A stretch of DNA of 64,000 nt, taken from NCBI GenBank assembly GCA_000238815.2, contig AFXB01000008.1, positions 1 to 64,000 of the forward strand, written 5' to 3'. Positions 25,778 to 33,457 of the stretch are shown in pieces. This DNA is from SAR116 cluster alpha proteobacterium HIMB100. GTDB lineage: Bacteria > Pseudomonadota > Alphaproteobacteria > Puniceispirillales > Puniceispirillaceae. The notes under the pieces are model-generated. The model saw only the letters and a list, made by a program, of their open reading frames with translations. It ran no database searches and was not told the origin of the DNA. The position numbers and the translations under genes were made by a program. Each line of letters starts with the position of its first letter. The first letter of the stretch is position 1.

Positions 25778-26773
25778 TTAGACTTCACTTAACATGACTG
25801 GTCTGTGTTCAGCAGCTGACCGTGTTGCAGCTTCTGCAATCGCCAGCGCGGCCACGCCATCATCAAGGGTAACAGGCATCGCTGTTTTATTCAGAACGGC
25901 ATCAACGAAACTCGCCCATTCCGCTATATAGGCTGGCATATATCGTTCTAAGAAGAAATATGTCGGCTTGGCCCCAATCACACCTTGTTTGGTGGATTTG
26001 ACCACCGTGTTTTCCAGCATGTTTTGTGCCTGCAGCAGCCCGTCAGACCCCAATAATTCCACGCGCTGATCATAACCATAAACGGCGCGCCTTGAATTTT
26101 TTATTACAGCAATTTTGCCATTTTCATAGGTCAGGATTACAGCTGCTGTATCGACATCTCCTGCTGCACCAATCTCTGGGTCAACAAGACAAGAGCCAGT
26201 CGCATGGACTGTGACCGGGGCTTCTCCCATAATGAAGTTGGTCATGTCAAAATCATGGATCATCATATCGCGGAACAAGCCGCCAGACACTTGCACATAA
26301 GATACCGGGGGAGGGGCCGGATCAAATGAGGTGACGGACAATAATTCAGCTTTGCCGATTTCACCTGCCTGAAGGGCAGTTTTTACAGCTGCAAAATTTG
26401 GATCAAACCGGCGGTTAAATCCGATCATGATCGGCTGCCCTGACGGGCGTACCTGTTGCTGACACTGCCGCGCCCGCTCAAGGCTGAGGTCAACCGGTTT
26501 TTCGCATAATACAGCTTTACCAGCCGCCGCTGCTGCCTCTATCAGATCAGAATGCGTGTCCGTTGATGTCGCGATAAGCACCGCATCTATGTCGGGATTT
26601 GCAATTATGTCTTCAGACGAGGAGGCAGTTGCGCCAAACTGACGGGCAACAGCCTCTGCAGCTGGCTGATGGATATCCGATACGGCAACCAATTTGCTGT
26701 TTTTGTGGCCGGCGATTGTGTTTGCATGTAACTGGCCAATGCGTCCTGCACCCAATAGACCTACTCTCAGCAT
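25778..26773 (-). CDS. Gfo/Idh/MocA oxidoreductase, probable myo-inositol 2-dehydrogenase
   Basis: 331 residues. The Rossmann motif GLLGAGRIGQLHA is at the N terminus, EKPVDLS carries the family lysine near residue 97, and GFNRRFDPNF and MIHDFDM are typical of IolG-type inositol dehydrogenases. It would oxidise myo-inositol or a related cyclitol or sugar with NAD. The neighbouring TIM-barrel isomerase gene (30 bases upstream) is compatible with an inositol or sugar-acid pathway, but iolB, C, D and E are absent here. The substrate is therefore tentative. Confidence 0.72.
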   Translation of the reverse strand: MLRVGLLGAGRIGQLHANTIAGHKNSKLVAVSDIHQPAAEAVARQFGATASSSEDIIANPDIDAVLIATSTDTHSDLIEAAAAAGKAVLCEKPVDLSLERARQCQQQVRPSGQPIMIGFNRRFDPNFAAVKTALQAGEIGKAELLSVTSFDPAPPPVSYVQVSGGLFRDMMIHDFDMTNFIMGEAPVTVHATGSCLVDPEIGAAGDVDTAAVILTYENGKIAVIKNSRRAVYGYDQRVELLGSDGLLQAQNMLENTVVKSTKQGVIGAKPTYFFLERYMPAYIAEWASFVDAVLNKTAMPVTLDDGVAALAIAEAATRSAAEHRPVMLSEV

Positions 26774-26803
26774 GATTTTACATCCTCTCTTATCGGCATC
26801 TGG

Positions 26804-27577
26804 TTAAACAGTAAAAGCTGCGCGGAAAGCGTCTAATGCCTCTTCTGGTGATTTGCTGGCAAAGGCCTCTAGCCCAACCGCTCCCTGATAGCCCATATCT
26901 GTTAAGGCTGTCGCAACAGCCTTATAATTAATCTCTCCAGAGCCAGGTTCACACCGGCCAGTATTATCAGCAACCTGAATTTCACCGATAAAGGGTAAAC
27001 ATCTCTCACACCATCTGATCAGATCACCTTCGCCCAACTGCGTATGGTATAAATCAAGATTTATGCGTAATTCTGGTCTGTTCACAGACGAGACAAGAGA
27101 GAACACCGCTTCAGTTGATCCGAACGGACAGCCAGGATGATTCAACAAATTAAGGTTCTCAAGACAAAAGGTCACATCTTCCTGTTCGGCAAAATCACAG
27201 ATACGCATGAGCGTGTCTCTGGCCCTCAGCCACATCTGCCCCGTCTCAGCCTCACATTGTATAACAGGGATGCCGCCTTCGCCAAGCCCTGTGCCATGCA
27301 GATTGAGCCGCTGTACCCTGAGGCGTTTACCCACCTGTGCTGTCTGGCGGGCAGAGGCCAGTAAGATATCTGCCCCTTCATCATCAGCAAGGCGCCCCTC
27401 CAGATAGCCATTCATGATCGTAAAACTGGCCTTTGTCCTTGCCAGTGCATCAATATCATGATCCGGCCAGTTCCAAAGGCCCACGCCGAACCCTAATTCT
27501 TTAAGGCGGCTGGCCCGCCAGTCAATTGGCTTGCCCTGCCACAACATCTCTGCACAGGCAGCAAGTTCAAATGTCAT
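26804..27577 (-). CDS. Hydroxypyruvate isomerase-like TIM-barrel protein
   Basis: About 257 residues of an AP-endonuclease-2-like sugar isomerase. Recognisable parts are a central FCLENLN (metal-binding Glu), LDLYHTQLGEGDL and EIQVADNTGRCEPGSGEINY, which match the Hyi/OtnI group; the latter contains the usual Q-x-AD and PG-x-GE-x-N pattern. It would interconvert hydroxypyruvate and tartronate semialdehyde or act on a related ketose. ATG 27577 has GAGG nine bases upstream and is preferred over ATG 27586 or TTG 27592. It is divergent from the tartrate dehydrogenase-like gene, which could supply hydroxypyruvate. Confidence 0.72.
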   Translation of the reverse strand: MTFELAACAEMLWQGKPIDWRASRLKELGFGVGLWNWPDHDIDALARTKASFTIMNGYLEGRLADDEGADILLASARQTAQVGKRLRVQRLNLHGTGLGEGGIPVIQCEAETGQMWLRARDTLMRICDFAEQEDVTFCLENLNLLNHPGCPFGSTEAVFSLVSSVNRPELRINLDLYHTQLGEGDLIRWCERCLPFIGEIQVADNTGRCEPGSGEINYKAVATALTDMGYQGAVGLEAFASKSPEEALDAFRAAFTV

Positions 27578-27666
27578 CTTGAACATCCTCAATCATTCAT
27601 GCGAGAATTTAACGACTGCTTAAGTATGTGCATAGTCAAAAATAATGAAAACGTAAGAGAGTTAAA

Positions 27667-28740
27667 ATGGCAGAGGTAAAGATCGCATCAATTCCCGCAG
27701 ACGGCATTGGTCCTGAGGTGATTTCAGCGGGAATTGAGGTCGTGCAGGCTGTGTGCGCGCGCAATACTGAACTTGATGTGAGCTTTACCCATTTTGATTG
27801 GGGGTCTGACTATTATAAAACGCATGGCCAGATGATGCCTGCAGACGGGCTGGCCACATTAAAAGCGTTTGATGCCATATTTTTCGGTGCAGTTGGCGCT
27901 CCTGATGTGCCTGACCACATCACCTTATGGGGGCTGCGGTTGCCGATATGTCAGGGGTTTGACCAATATGCCAATGTCCGGCCAACCAAGATTATCAAAG
28001 GCATTGATTCACCCTTGCGGGCGGCGGGGCCCGGCGATCTGGACTGGGTGATTGTGCGCGAAAATTCAGAAGGTGAATATTCTGGCAATGGCGGGCGCGC
28101 ACATCGCGGCATGCCAGAAGAGGTCGGAACTGAAGTCGCCATTTTTACCCGCGTTGGCGTGACCCGCATCATGAGCTATGCGTTTCGTCTGGCCCAATCG
28201 CGTCCGCGCAAATTGCTGACTGTGGTGACAAAGTCAAATGCCCAGCGTCATGGTATGGTGATGTGGGACGAAATCGCCGAAGAGGTGGCTGCTGAATTCC
28301 CGGATGTCACCTGGGATAAAATGCTGGTTGATGCGATGACTGTGCGGATGACATTGCAGCCCGAAAGCCTGGACACGATTGTCGCCACAAATCTGCATGC
28401 CGATATTCTGTCTGACCTGGCCGGGGCGCTGGCAGGCAGTATAGGGGTGGCGCCAACCGCCAATATTGACCCGGAAGGCCGGTTTCCGTCGATGTTTGAA
28501 CCTATCCATGGTTCTGCCTTTGATATTACCGGCAAGGGGATCGCCAATCCGGTGGCCACCTTTTGGTGTGCTGTCCAGATGCTGGACCATTTAGGCTTGA
28601 ACCAAGAAGCAGCACGTCTGATGAAGGCGATAGAACTGGTCTGTGCAGAGGGGGTGATGACTCCAGATGTCGGCGGCAATGCCACCACAAGGCAAGTCAC
28701 AGACGCAGTATTGGCAGCGGTGCGGATGGCCAATGACTGA
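27667..28740 (+). CDS. Tartrate/D-malate dehydrogenase (isopropylmalate dehydrogenase family)
   Basis: 357 residues. The motifs VIVRENSEGEYSG, VTKSNAQRHGMVMWDEI, NLHADILSDLAGALAGSIG and MFEPIHGSAFDITGKGIANP are those of TtuC/DmlA-type tartrate or D-malate dehydrogenases rather than of LeuB. The family uses NAD and a divalent metal for oxidation and decarboxylation. TtuC can convert meso-tartrate to glycerate or tartrate to oxaloglycolate, linking it to the hydroxypyruvate isomerase-like and tartronate-semialdehyde reductase-like genes nearby. The sequence is visibly richer in G+C than the flanking DNA. It ends ten bases before a bulged hairpin. Confidence 0.82.
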   Translation: MAEVKIASIPADGIGPEVISAGIEVVQAVCARNTELDVSFTHFDWGSDYYKTHGQMMPADGLATLKAFDAIFFGAVGAPDVPDHITLWGLRLPICQGFDQYANVRPTKIIKGIDSPLRAAGPGDLDWVIVRENSEGEYSGNGGRAHRGMPEEVGTEVAIFTRVGVTRIMSYAFRLAQSRPRKLLTVVTKSNAQRHGMVMWDEIAEEVAAEFPDVTWDKMLVDAMTVRMTLQPESLDTIVATNLHADILSDLAGALAGSIGVAPTANIDPEGRFPSMFEPIHGSAFDITGKGIANPVATFWCAVQMLDHLGLNQEAARLMKAIELVCAEGVMTPDVGGNATTRQVTDAVLAAVRMAND

Positions 28741-28749
28741 CGGGCGGGC

Positions 28750-28776
28750 TGGCACGCGCCTGTAACCGGCGCGCCA
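28750..28776. terminator. Bulged GC-rich hairpin between convergent genes
   Basis: TGGCacGCGCC (28750-28760) pairs with GGCGCGCCA (28768-28776), leaving a two-base bulge and a seven-base loop, between the stop codons of the tartrate dehydrogenase-like and exported-protein genes. The following tract is only moderately T-rich. Confidence 0.4.
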
Positions 28777-28789
28777 CCCTGTTTCTGGC

Positions 28790-29209
28790 TTATTTCCAGG
28801 CCCTGCAGGTGGCGTCTTCACGCCCGCCAGGGGCTGAATCCACATAGGCCTGACCGGGCCGGGCAAAACGGTAACGCATTTTCCAGCTGGGGTCTTCGAA
28901 ATTGATGATGGTCCGGCCCCAGATCAGCATGTCACGATGTTTTGTGCCGGCGACCATACAGAACATTTCATCCCCGCCGACCTTCAGGTTTTGTTTTTCG
29001 GTTTCCGGGCACCATTCTGTCCAGTCAGTATTATTCTTGCGCACCCACACCTTATCTGACCAGATGCCGTCTTCCAGCTTGAAATTGCGCACGCCAACGC
29101 CCTTAATCTTGCATTTGATGATGGTGTCGCCGGCATAGGCGGGTGCAGGTACAGACGGCAGAAGAACGAGTAAGGACAGGCTCAGCGCCACAGCCAGAAT
29201 ACGTAACAT
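28790..29209 (-). CDS. Exported protein of unknown function
   Basis: 139 residues starting at ATG 29209, where a textbook signal peptide begins (MLRILAVALSLSLLVLLP, cleavage near AYAGD). Longer readings of the frame have no hydrophobic N terminus. The mature part is about 110 residues, basic, tryptophan-rich and with four cysteines that could form disulfides (for example IIKCKIK, TEWCPETE, EMFCMVAG and DATCRAW). I do not recognise the family. GGGGG lies about eleven bases upstream of the start. It ends next to the bulged hairpin and stands alone between panC and the tartrate dehydrogenase-like gene. Confidence 0.65.
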   Translation of the reverse strand: MLRILAVALSLSLLVLLPSVPAPAYAGDTIIKCKIKGVGVRNFKLEDGIWSDKVWVRKNNTDWTEWCPETEKQNLKVGGDEMFCMVAGTKHRDMLIWGRTIINFEDPSWKMRYRFARPGQAYVDSAPGGREDATCRAWK

Positions 29210-29335
29210 TTCACTCAATCCCCCAGAATATATAAAGACGTAACTCATAGCCGGAATTTTTCGCTGAGGAAAATGCCACAGGACAGGGCATGTGTCAAAG
29301 GGGATGTGGGGGGAGTTCTCAAAGCAATCCCCCAC

Positions 29336-30265
29336 TCACACCCGGATATTGTCAATCAGGCGGACGTCACAAAGGCGGGCGGCGGCCAGCAGGACCATTC
29401 CTTCACATCCTGCCGCGCCTCTCTCATCCGCGCCCTTTTCATCTGCGTGCTGTGCTGCGCGTCGTCCGTGCGGGCGGGTTATCGGGGTCAGCCTGTCGGC
29501 GTCACATAAGGCTATATATTCAACGCTGGCGAAACCGGCGGCCAGCACGGCTGCCTCCGCTGTGGCCAAAATCTGTTCCACATTATCCCTTCCGGCCTCA
29601 TCCACCCCGTCATTATCACCTCTGCTGCGCAAGCCCTCTGCTGCGGCTTGCAGTGCCTGATACAGGGCCGGGGCCGCCGCCCTTTGCGCCGCATCTAGAT
29701 AGCCGTTGCGGGAAGACATGGCCAGCCCGTCTGCCTCACGCACGGTGGGGGCAGGGATAATCTCAATCCCCATATGCAGGTCACGCACCATCTGCTGGAT
29801 CACGCGTAATTGCTGGAAATCTTTTTCACCGAAAATGGCTTTCTGTGCACCTGTTTGCACAAACAGCTGATACACAACGGTCGCGACCCCTTCAAAGAAA
29901 TGCGGCCGCGCCACAGATTCCAGCCCCTGTGCCGCCCCGCCCGGGGTAATGGCGGTGGCATGACCATCTGCATACATTGTCTTTGGCATGAACACCGCGT
30001 CACATTTACCTGTGGCGGCCAGCTTGTCCAGGTCCGCCTGAACAGTGCGCGGATAGCTGTTGAAATCCTCATGCGGGGCAAATTGCAAAGGGTTCACATA
30101 GATAGAGGTGATGATGCGCTGGCCATGCCGGGCCGCGATATCCAGCAGCGACAGATGCCCGTCATGTAAATTGCCCATGGTTGGGACCAGACAGACGGTC
30201 TCGCCTGTCGCCGCCCAGCCTGCGGTCAAGGCCAGCATCTCTTCACGGCTCGTGCAGATCTTCAT
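29336..30265 (-). CDS. panC: Pantothenate synthetase
   Basis: 309 residues. It joins pantoate and beta-alanine using ATP in CoA biosynthesis. Key motifs are PTMGNLHDGHLSL (HIGH-type ATP site), GEKDFQQL and LAMSSRNGYL. PanC is normally about 285 residues. The extra length is a charged, Ala-rich insertion (RRAAQHADEKGADERGAAG) just before the last strand, where other PanCs have only a few residues. panB is not adjacent. It follows the beta-hydroxyacid dehydrogenase gene by ten bases, so the two are probably co-transcribed. Confidence 0.9.
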   Translation of the reverse strand: MKICTSREEMLALTAGWAATGETVCLVPTMGNLHDGHLSLLDIAARHGQRIITSIYVNPLQFAPHEDFNSYPRTVQADLDKLAATGKCDAVFMPKTMYADGHATAITPGGAAQGLESVARPHFFEGVATVVYQLFVQTGAQKAIFGEKDFQQLRVIQQMVRDLHMGIEIIPAPTVREADGLAMSSRNGYLDAAQRAAAPALYQALQAAAEGLRSRGDNDGVDEAGRDNVEQILATAEAAVLAAGFASVEYIALCDADRLTPITRPHGRRAAQHADEKGADERGAAGCEGMVLLAAARLCDVRLIDNIRV

Positions 30266-30275
30266 GACCGGTCCT

Positions 30276-31157
30276 TCATTCTTTGTCTGCCTGGGCTGAT
30301 CGCGCTGAAAGCGTGTCGACCAGCTTCAGCACAGATTCATCAGCACCCATTTCCGCTGCGCTTTCTGCGAACAGCTTTTGTATCGCGCGGGCCACATCAC
30401 TGGTCTGATTGGCGGTGGTGAAATAGTCAATATCTTTCGCGGCATTTACCATCGAAAAGCGCAGCCCGCTGATATCGTTTTGTGTCAGATAGGGGCGGAA
30501 CCTGTCCAGTACAACTGACCTGCCGCCACCTGCTTCCAGCACATGGATAAATCTGTCTGTATCAATGCCATCCATGCGGGCAGCAGCCGCCGCCTCCGCC
30601 AATATTGCCGCATAGCCCAGCGAGACGTAATTATGAATAAGCTTCAGCCCATGCCCCGCGCCCACTGGCCCGGCTGTAGTTATGGTATCGGCAAAACAGC
30701 GCAACACAGGCATCACCCGGTCAATATCGGCCTGGTCGCCGCCCAGAATAAGGTTCAGCCTGCCCATCTCTGCTTCTTTTGGGGTGCGCGTCATTGCGGC
30801 ATCCACATAAGCTACTTGTCTGTCCGCCAACTGGCTTGCGAAAGCACGGCTGCGTTCCGGCAGGCTGGTTGAACAATCCACAATAATCTGTCCTGCCCGG
30901 ACGTGTTCATAAATGCCGCCTGTATCAAACAGCACCGCCTCAACCTCTGGCGCGCCCGTTACACAAAGCAGGATAATATCTGCATCTGGGACAATATCAG
31001 CAAGGTTCTGCGCTGGGGCTGCGCCTGCTTTCAGCAGGTCTTCAACAGGCTGGTTTCCTTCATGATGCAGAAAGCTCAGGCGATGCTGGCCAGTCTTCAG
31101 GATATTTTTTGCGATGCCATGGCCCATCAGCCCGACACCCACCATGCAGATACGCAT
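30276..31157 (-). CDS. Beta-hydroxyacid dehydrogenase (3-hydroxyisobutyrate / tartronate semialdehyde reductase family)
   Basis: 293 residues. The N-terminal MVGVGLMGHGIAKNIL is the NAD(P)-binding loop, DCSTSLPERSRAFA is the substrate-binding segment, and GHGLKLIHNY carries the catalytic lysine. Family members reduce tartronate semialdehyde or oxidise 3-hydroxyisobutyrate, and specificity cannot be read here. The presence of hydroxypyruvate isomerase-like and tartrate dehydrogenase-like genes 3-4 kb away makes tartronate semialdehyde an attractive substrate. It lies ten bases upstream of panC and is preceded by the DUF6165 gene on the same strand. Confidence 0.75.
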   Translation of the reverse strand: MRICMVGVGLMGHGIAKNILKTGQHRLSFLHHEGNQPVEDLLKAGAAPAQNLADIVPDADIILLCVTGAPEVEAVLFDTGGIYEHVRAGQIIVDCSTSLPERSRAFASQLADRQVAYVDAAMTRTPKEAEMGRLNLILGGDQADIDRVMPVLRCFADTITTAGPVGAGHGLKLIHNYVSLGYAAILAEAAAAARMDGIDTDRFIHVLEAGGGRSVVLDRFRPYLTQNDISGLRFSMVNAAKDIDYFTTANQTSDVARAIQKLFAESAAEMGADESVLKLVDTLSARSAQADKE

Positions 31158-31172
31158 TAAATCTGATCCCTG

Positions 31173-31562
31173 TCAGCTGTAGTCTTCATATGATTTTTCT
31201 TCGATCAGTTCAGACCCGGTTGCCAGGTTAATCTGTTTTTTCACAGCTGCTCTTTTATCATTAGTGAAATAGACTGACCGGGCCAGTTCAATGAAGTCTG
31301 CGTCAAAAGCTTTGTCTGCTTCTTTCAGCCGGATTTCATCTTCAATATCCCATAATTTCAGATTAATTTCTTTCAGCTCAACGACCAGCTGTTTTATCTC
31401 ATCTGTCTGATAAGCAGGCTTGTCAATTACAGGCAGCAGGCTGTCACGCTCTTTGTGAATATTGGCCAGCTTGGCGTCATCATCGATTTTCTCAGCCTTG
31501 ATTTCCAGAATGGTCAGCTTGTCCATAATTTCGCCGACTGAAACATCAATTTTTATGCTCAT
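31173..31562 (-). CDS. DUF6165 family protein
   Basis: 129 residues from ATG 31562. The opening SVGEIMDKLTILEIKAEKI is the family hallmark as I remember it, followed by predicted long helices and the conserved NDKRAAVKKQIN segment near the C terminus. The function is unknown. These genes often sit beside glycosyltransferases or tetratricopeptide proteins, and here the divergent neighbour is a family 9 glycosyltransferase. A longer frame to 31616 exists, but its extra residues do not look like the family. Confidence 0.7.
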   Translation of the reverse strand: MSIKIDVSVGEIMDKLTILEIKAEKIDDDAKLANIHKERDSLLPVIDKPAYQTDEIKQLVVELKEINLKLWDIEDEIRLKEADKAFDADFIELARSVYFTNDKRAAVKKQINLATGSELIEEKSYEDYS

Positions 31563-31688
31563 CTTGTACTCTATTTCTTGCTCGCGGGGCTTCACGGGGT
31601 ATTGCATAGACGCCACTATCCCTTACATGATACTGCTTGAACAATATTATGTAGCCCTGTTGTGAAGCAAATTGCGTGAAAGGTAAAG

Positions 31689-32720
31689 ATGCCAAAGCTT
31701 ATCTCCTCATCAGAACCGCAAAAGACAATCGGGTTTGTTGCTGGCGGTATCGGTGACCAGCTTTATCATTTTACGCAACTTGAACATCTGGCGCAGACGG
31801 GCGTGGCTGGGAAGCTTGACCTTGTATGTATGCATAACCGGCCGATGCGCGAGCTCGCCTCTGGCTGTGCCTGGATAGGGGATGTTATCGATGCGCAGCC
31901 CTTTCGTCATCTGGCCCGGCCTGCTGCGTTTCTGACAGCCTGCAAAAGTCTGAAAGAACGCGGCTATTACCGTGCGGTGATTTTCCATCGCTCCACTTCA
32001 TTTAAACTGGCAGCCCGTCTGGCGGGCATTCCGCTTCGTATTGGCTTAAGCTCAGGCGGAATTGACAATCTGCTGTTGAATGCGCCAGTCGCTCTAAGCG
32101 GCGGTGGCGGCCGCCGCCAGCGTTGGGGACACAGGCCGTTTATCGCCGCACTTGACCAGTATTTTGCCCCCTCAGGGCTCAGCTATTTAGGGCCTTCGCC
32201 GATACAGGCCAGCCCTGTACAACAGGCAGAGGTGCAGGCCCGCTTTGGTGAGTTCCCGCGCCCCTGGACGATTGTGAATTTGTTTGTTGGTGACGCCTTG
32301 CGCAGATGGCCACCGGCCCATGCCCAACAGATGATAAGAACCTGTTATGACCGATTTGGTGGTACGGTTTTTCTGAATACCGGTCCAGATGCGCTGGACT
32401 GGCATGATCAATTAGCCAGTCTCTGGTCTGGCCCGCCTCAGGCATTTGTGCATTTGCTGCCTGACGAAGCCCCGATTCCGTTCATGATTGCGCTCTACCA
32501 TCAGGCTGATTTATATTTAGGGGTGGACAGCTTTACGGCAAACCTGGCCTTGAATTGTGATCTACCTGCTGTCATTCTGTTCAATAAGGCATCTGACAGT
32601 CTGACTTATCGCGGCCGATCTTACCCGCTGGCCCCGGCTGCTGACAAACCGCTGGACAGCCTGACAGAAGACGACTTTCAGACCGTTTTTTCCCACTTTG
32701 ATAAGGACAGACAGACATGA
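31689..32720 (+). CDS. Glycosyltransferase family 9 (heptosyltransferase-like) protein
   Basis: 343 residues with the two-domain GT-B shape. The N-terminal FVAGGIGDQLYHF is the acceptor-side loop, and the C-terminal YLGVDSFTANLALNCDLPAV corresponds to the donor-binding GxDSGxxHLA region of LPS heptosyltransferases, with His-Leu changed to Asn-Leu. The conserved acidic residue is kept. It probably adds a sugar to a cell-surface polysaccharide. A good ribosome binding site (AAAGG) precedes ATG 31689. It overlaps the GST gene by four bases (ATGA). Confidence 0.65.
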   Translation: MPKLISSSEPQKTIGFVAGGIGDQLYHFTQLEHLAQTGVAGKLDLVCMHNRPMRELASGCAWIGDVIDAQPFRHLARPAAFLTACKSLKERGYYRAVIFHRSTSFKLAARLAGIPLRIGLSSGGIDNLLLNAPVALSGGGGRRQRWGHRPFIAALDQYFAPSGLSYLGPSPIQASPVQQAEVQARFGEFPRPWTIVNLFVGDALRRWPPAHAQQMIRTCYDRFGGTVFLNTGPDALDWHDQLASLWSGPPQAFVHLLPDEAPIPFMIALYHQADLYLGVDSFTANLALNCDLPAVILFNKASDSLTYRGRSYPLAPAADKPLDSLTEDDFQTVFSHFDKDRQT

Positions 32721-33349
32721 TGAAATTATTTACCGCTGGCCCGTCACCTTTTGGGCGCAAAGTGAAACTGGCCCTGCATGTGCTGGGCCTTTCAGATCAG
32801 GTGGAAACTATTGCTACAGACACCAGTCAGCCGGACAGTGAAAACCGGGCAGTGAACCCTTTGGGCAAAATCCCGACCTTGGTGACAGATGAAGCCCCCC
32901 TATTTGACAGCCGCGTAATCCTGGAAGCGCTGGACAGATTTGCCGGCGGTAACAGGCTGCTTCCGGCTGACGGACCTGACCGCACCGCGGTGCAGACAAA
33001 AGTCGCGCTGATTGACGGGATCATGGATGCTGCCCTGCTGATTGTTTATGAAGCCCGTTTGCGTCCAGCTGACATGCAGGTTCAGTCTGTGCTGGACTAC
33101 CAGCGCGGCAAAATTGAACGCAGCCTTGCCTATCTTGACGGGCTTGGCCTGACTTATGATAAGGCCGGCCAGCCAGATGCCGCAGATATTGGCCTTGCCT
33201 GTACGCTGGATTATCTTGATTTCCGGCAGGTGGCTGACTGGCAGTCTCTGGCCCCGTCACTTGTCGCATGGATGACTGACTTTGCCGCCTCTGTGCCGGG
33301 ATATAAACAAACCCTGCCCGACGGTATTGCCGCTGCCCCCTGGCGTTAA
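32717..33349 (+). CDS. Glutathione S-transferase family protein
   Basis: 210 residues. The N-terminal thioredoxin-like half has the GPSPFGRKVKLALHVLGL helix and NPLGKIPTLVTDEAPLFDSRVI, which gives the cis-proline and the glutathione gamma-glutamyl-binding D/S-R pair. The C-terminal half is all-helical. The catalytic position is a serine (SPFGRK), as in several bacterial GST classes. The substrate is unknown. It is translationally coupled to the glycosyltransferase gene upstream by an ATGA overlap, which hints at co-expression but gives no obvious functional link. Confidence 0.82.
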   Translation: MMKLFTAGPSPFGRKVKLALHVLGLSDQVETIATDTSQPDSENRAVNPLGKIPTLVTDEAPLFDSRVILEALDRFAGGNRLLPADGPDRTAVQTKVALIDGIMDAALLIVYEARLRPADMQVQSVLDYQRGKIERSLAYLDGLGLTYDKAGQPDAADIGLACTLDYLDFRQVADWQSLAPSLVAWMTDFAASVPGYKQTLPDGIAAAPWR

Positions 33350-33457
33350 GCAAAAAGGGGGCGTAATCTTTACTTAATTCTTGTCTCCAGCTCTTTCAGC
33401 GCGTCAGACTGAACTGTTCACTGGCATCAGATTTGACCTTCAGTTTTAAGACTGACC

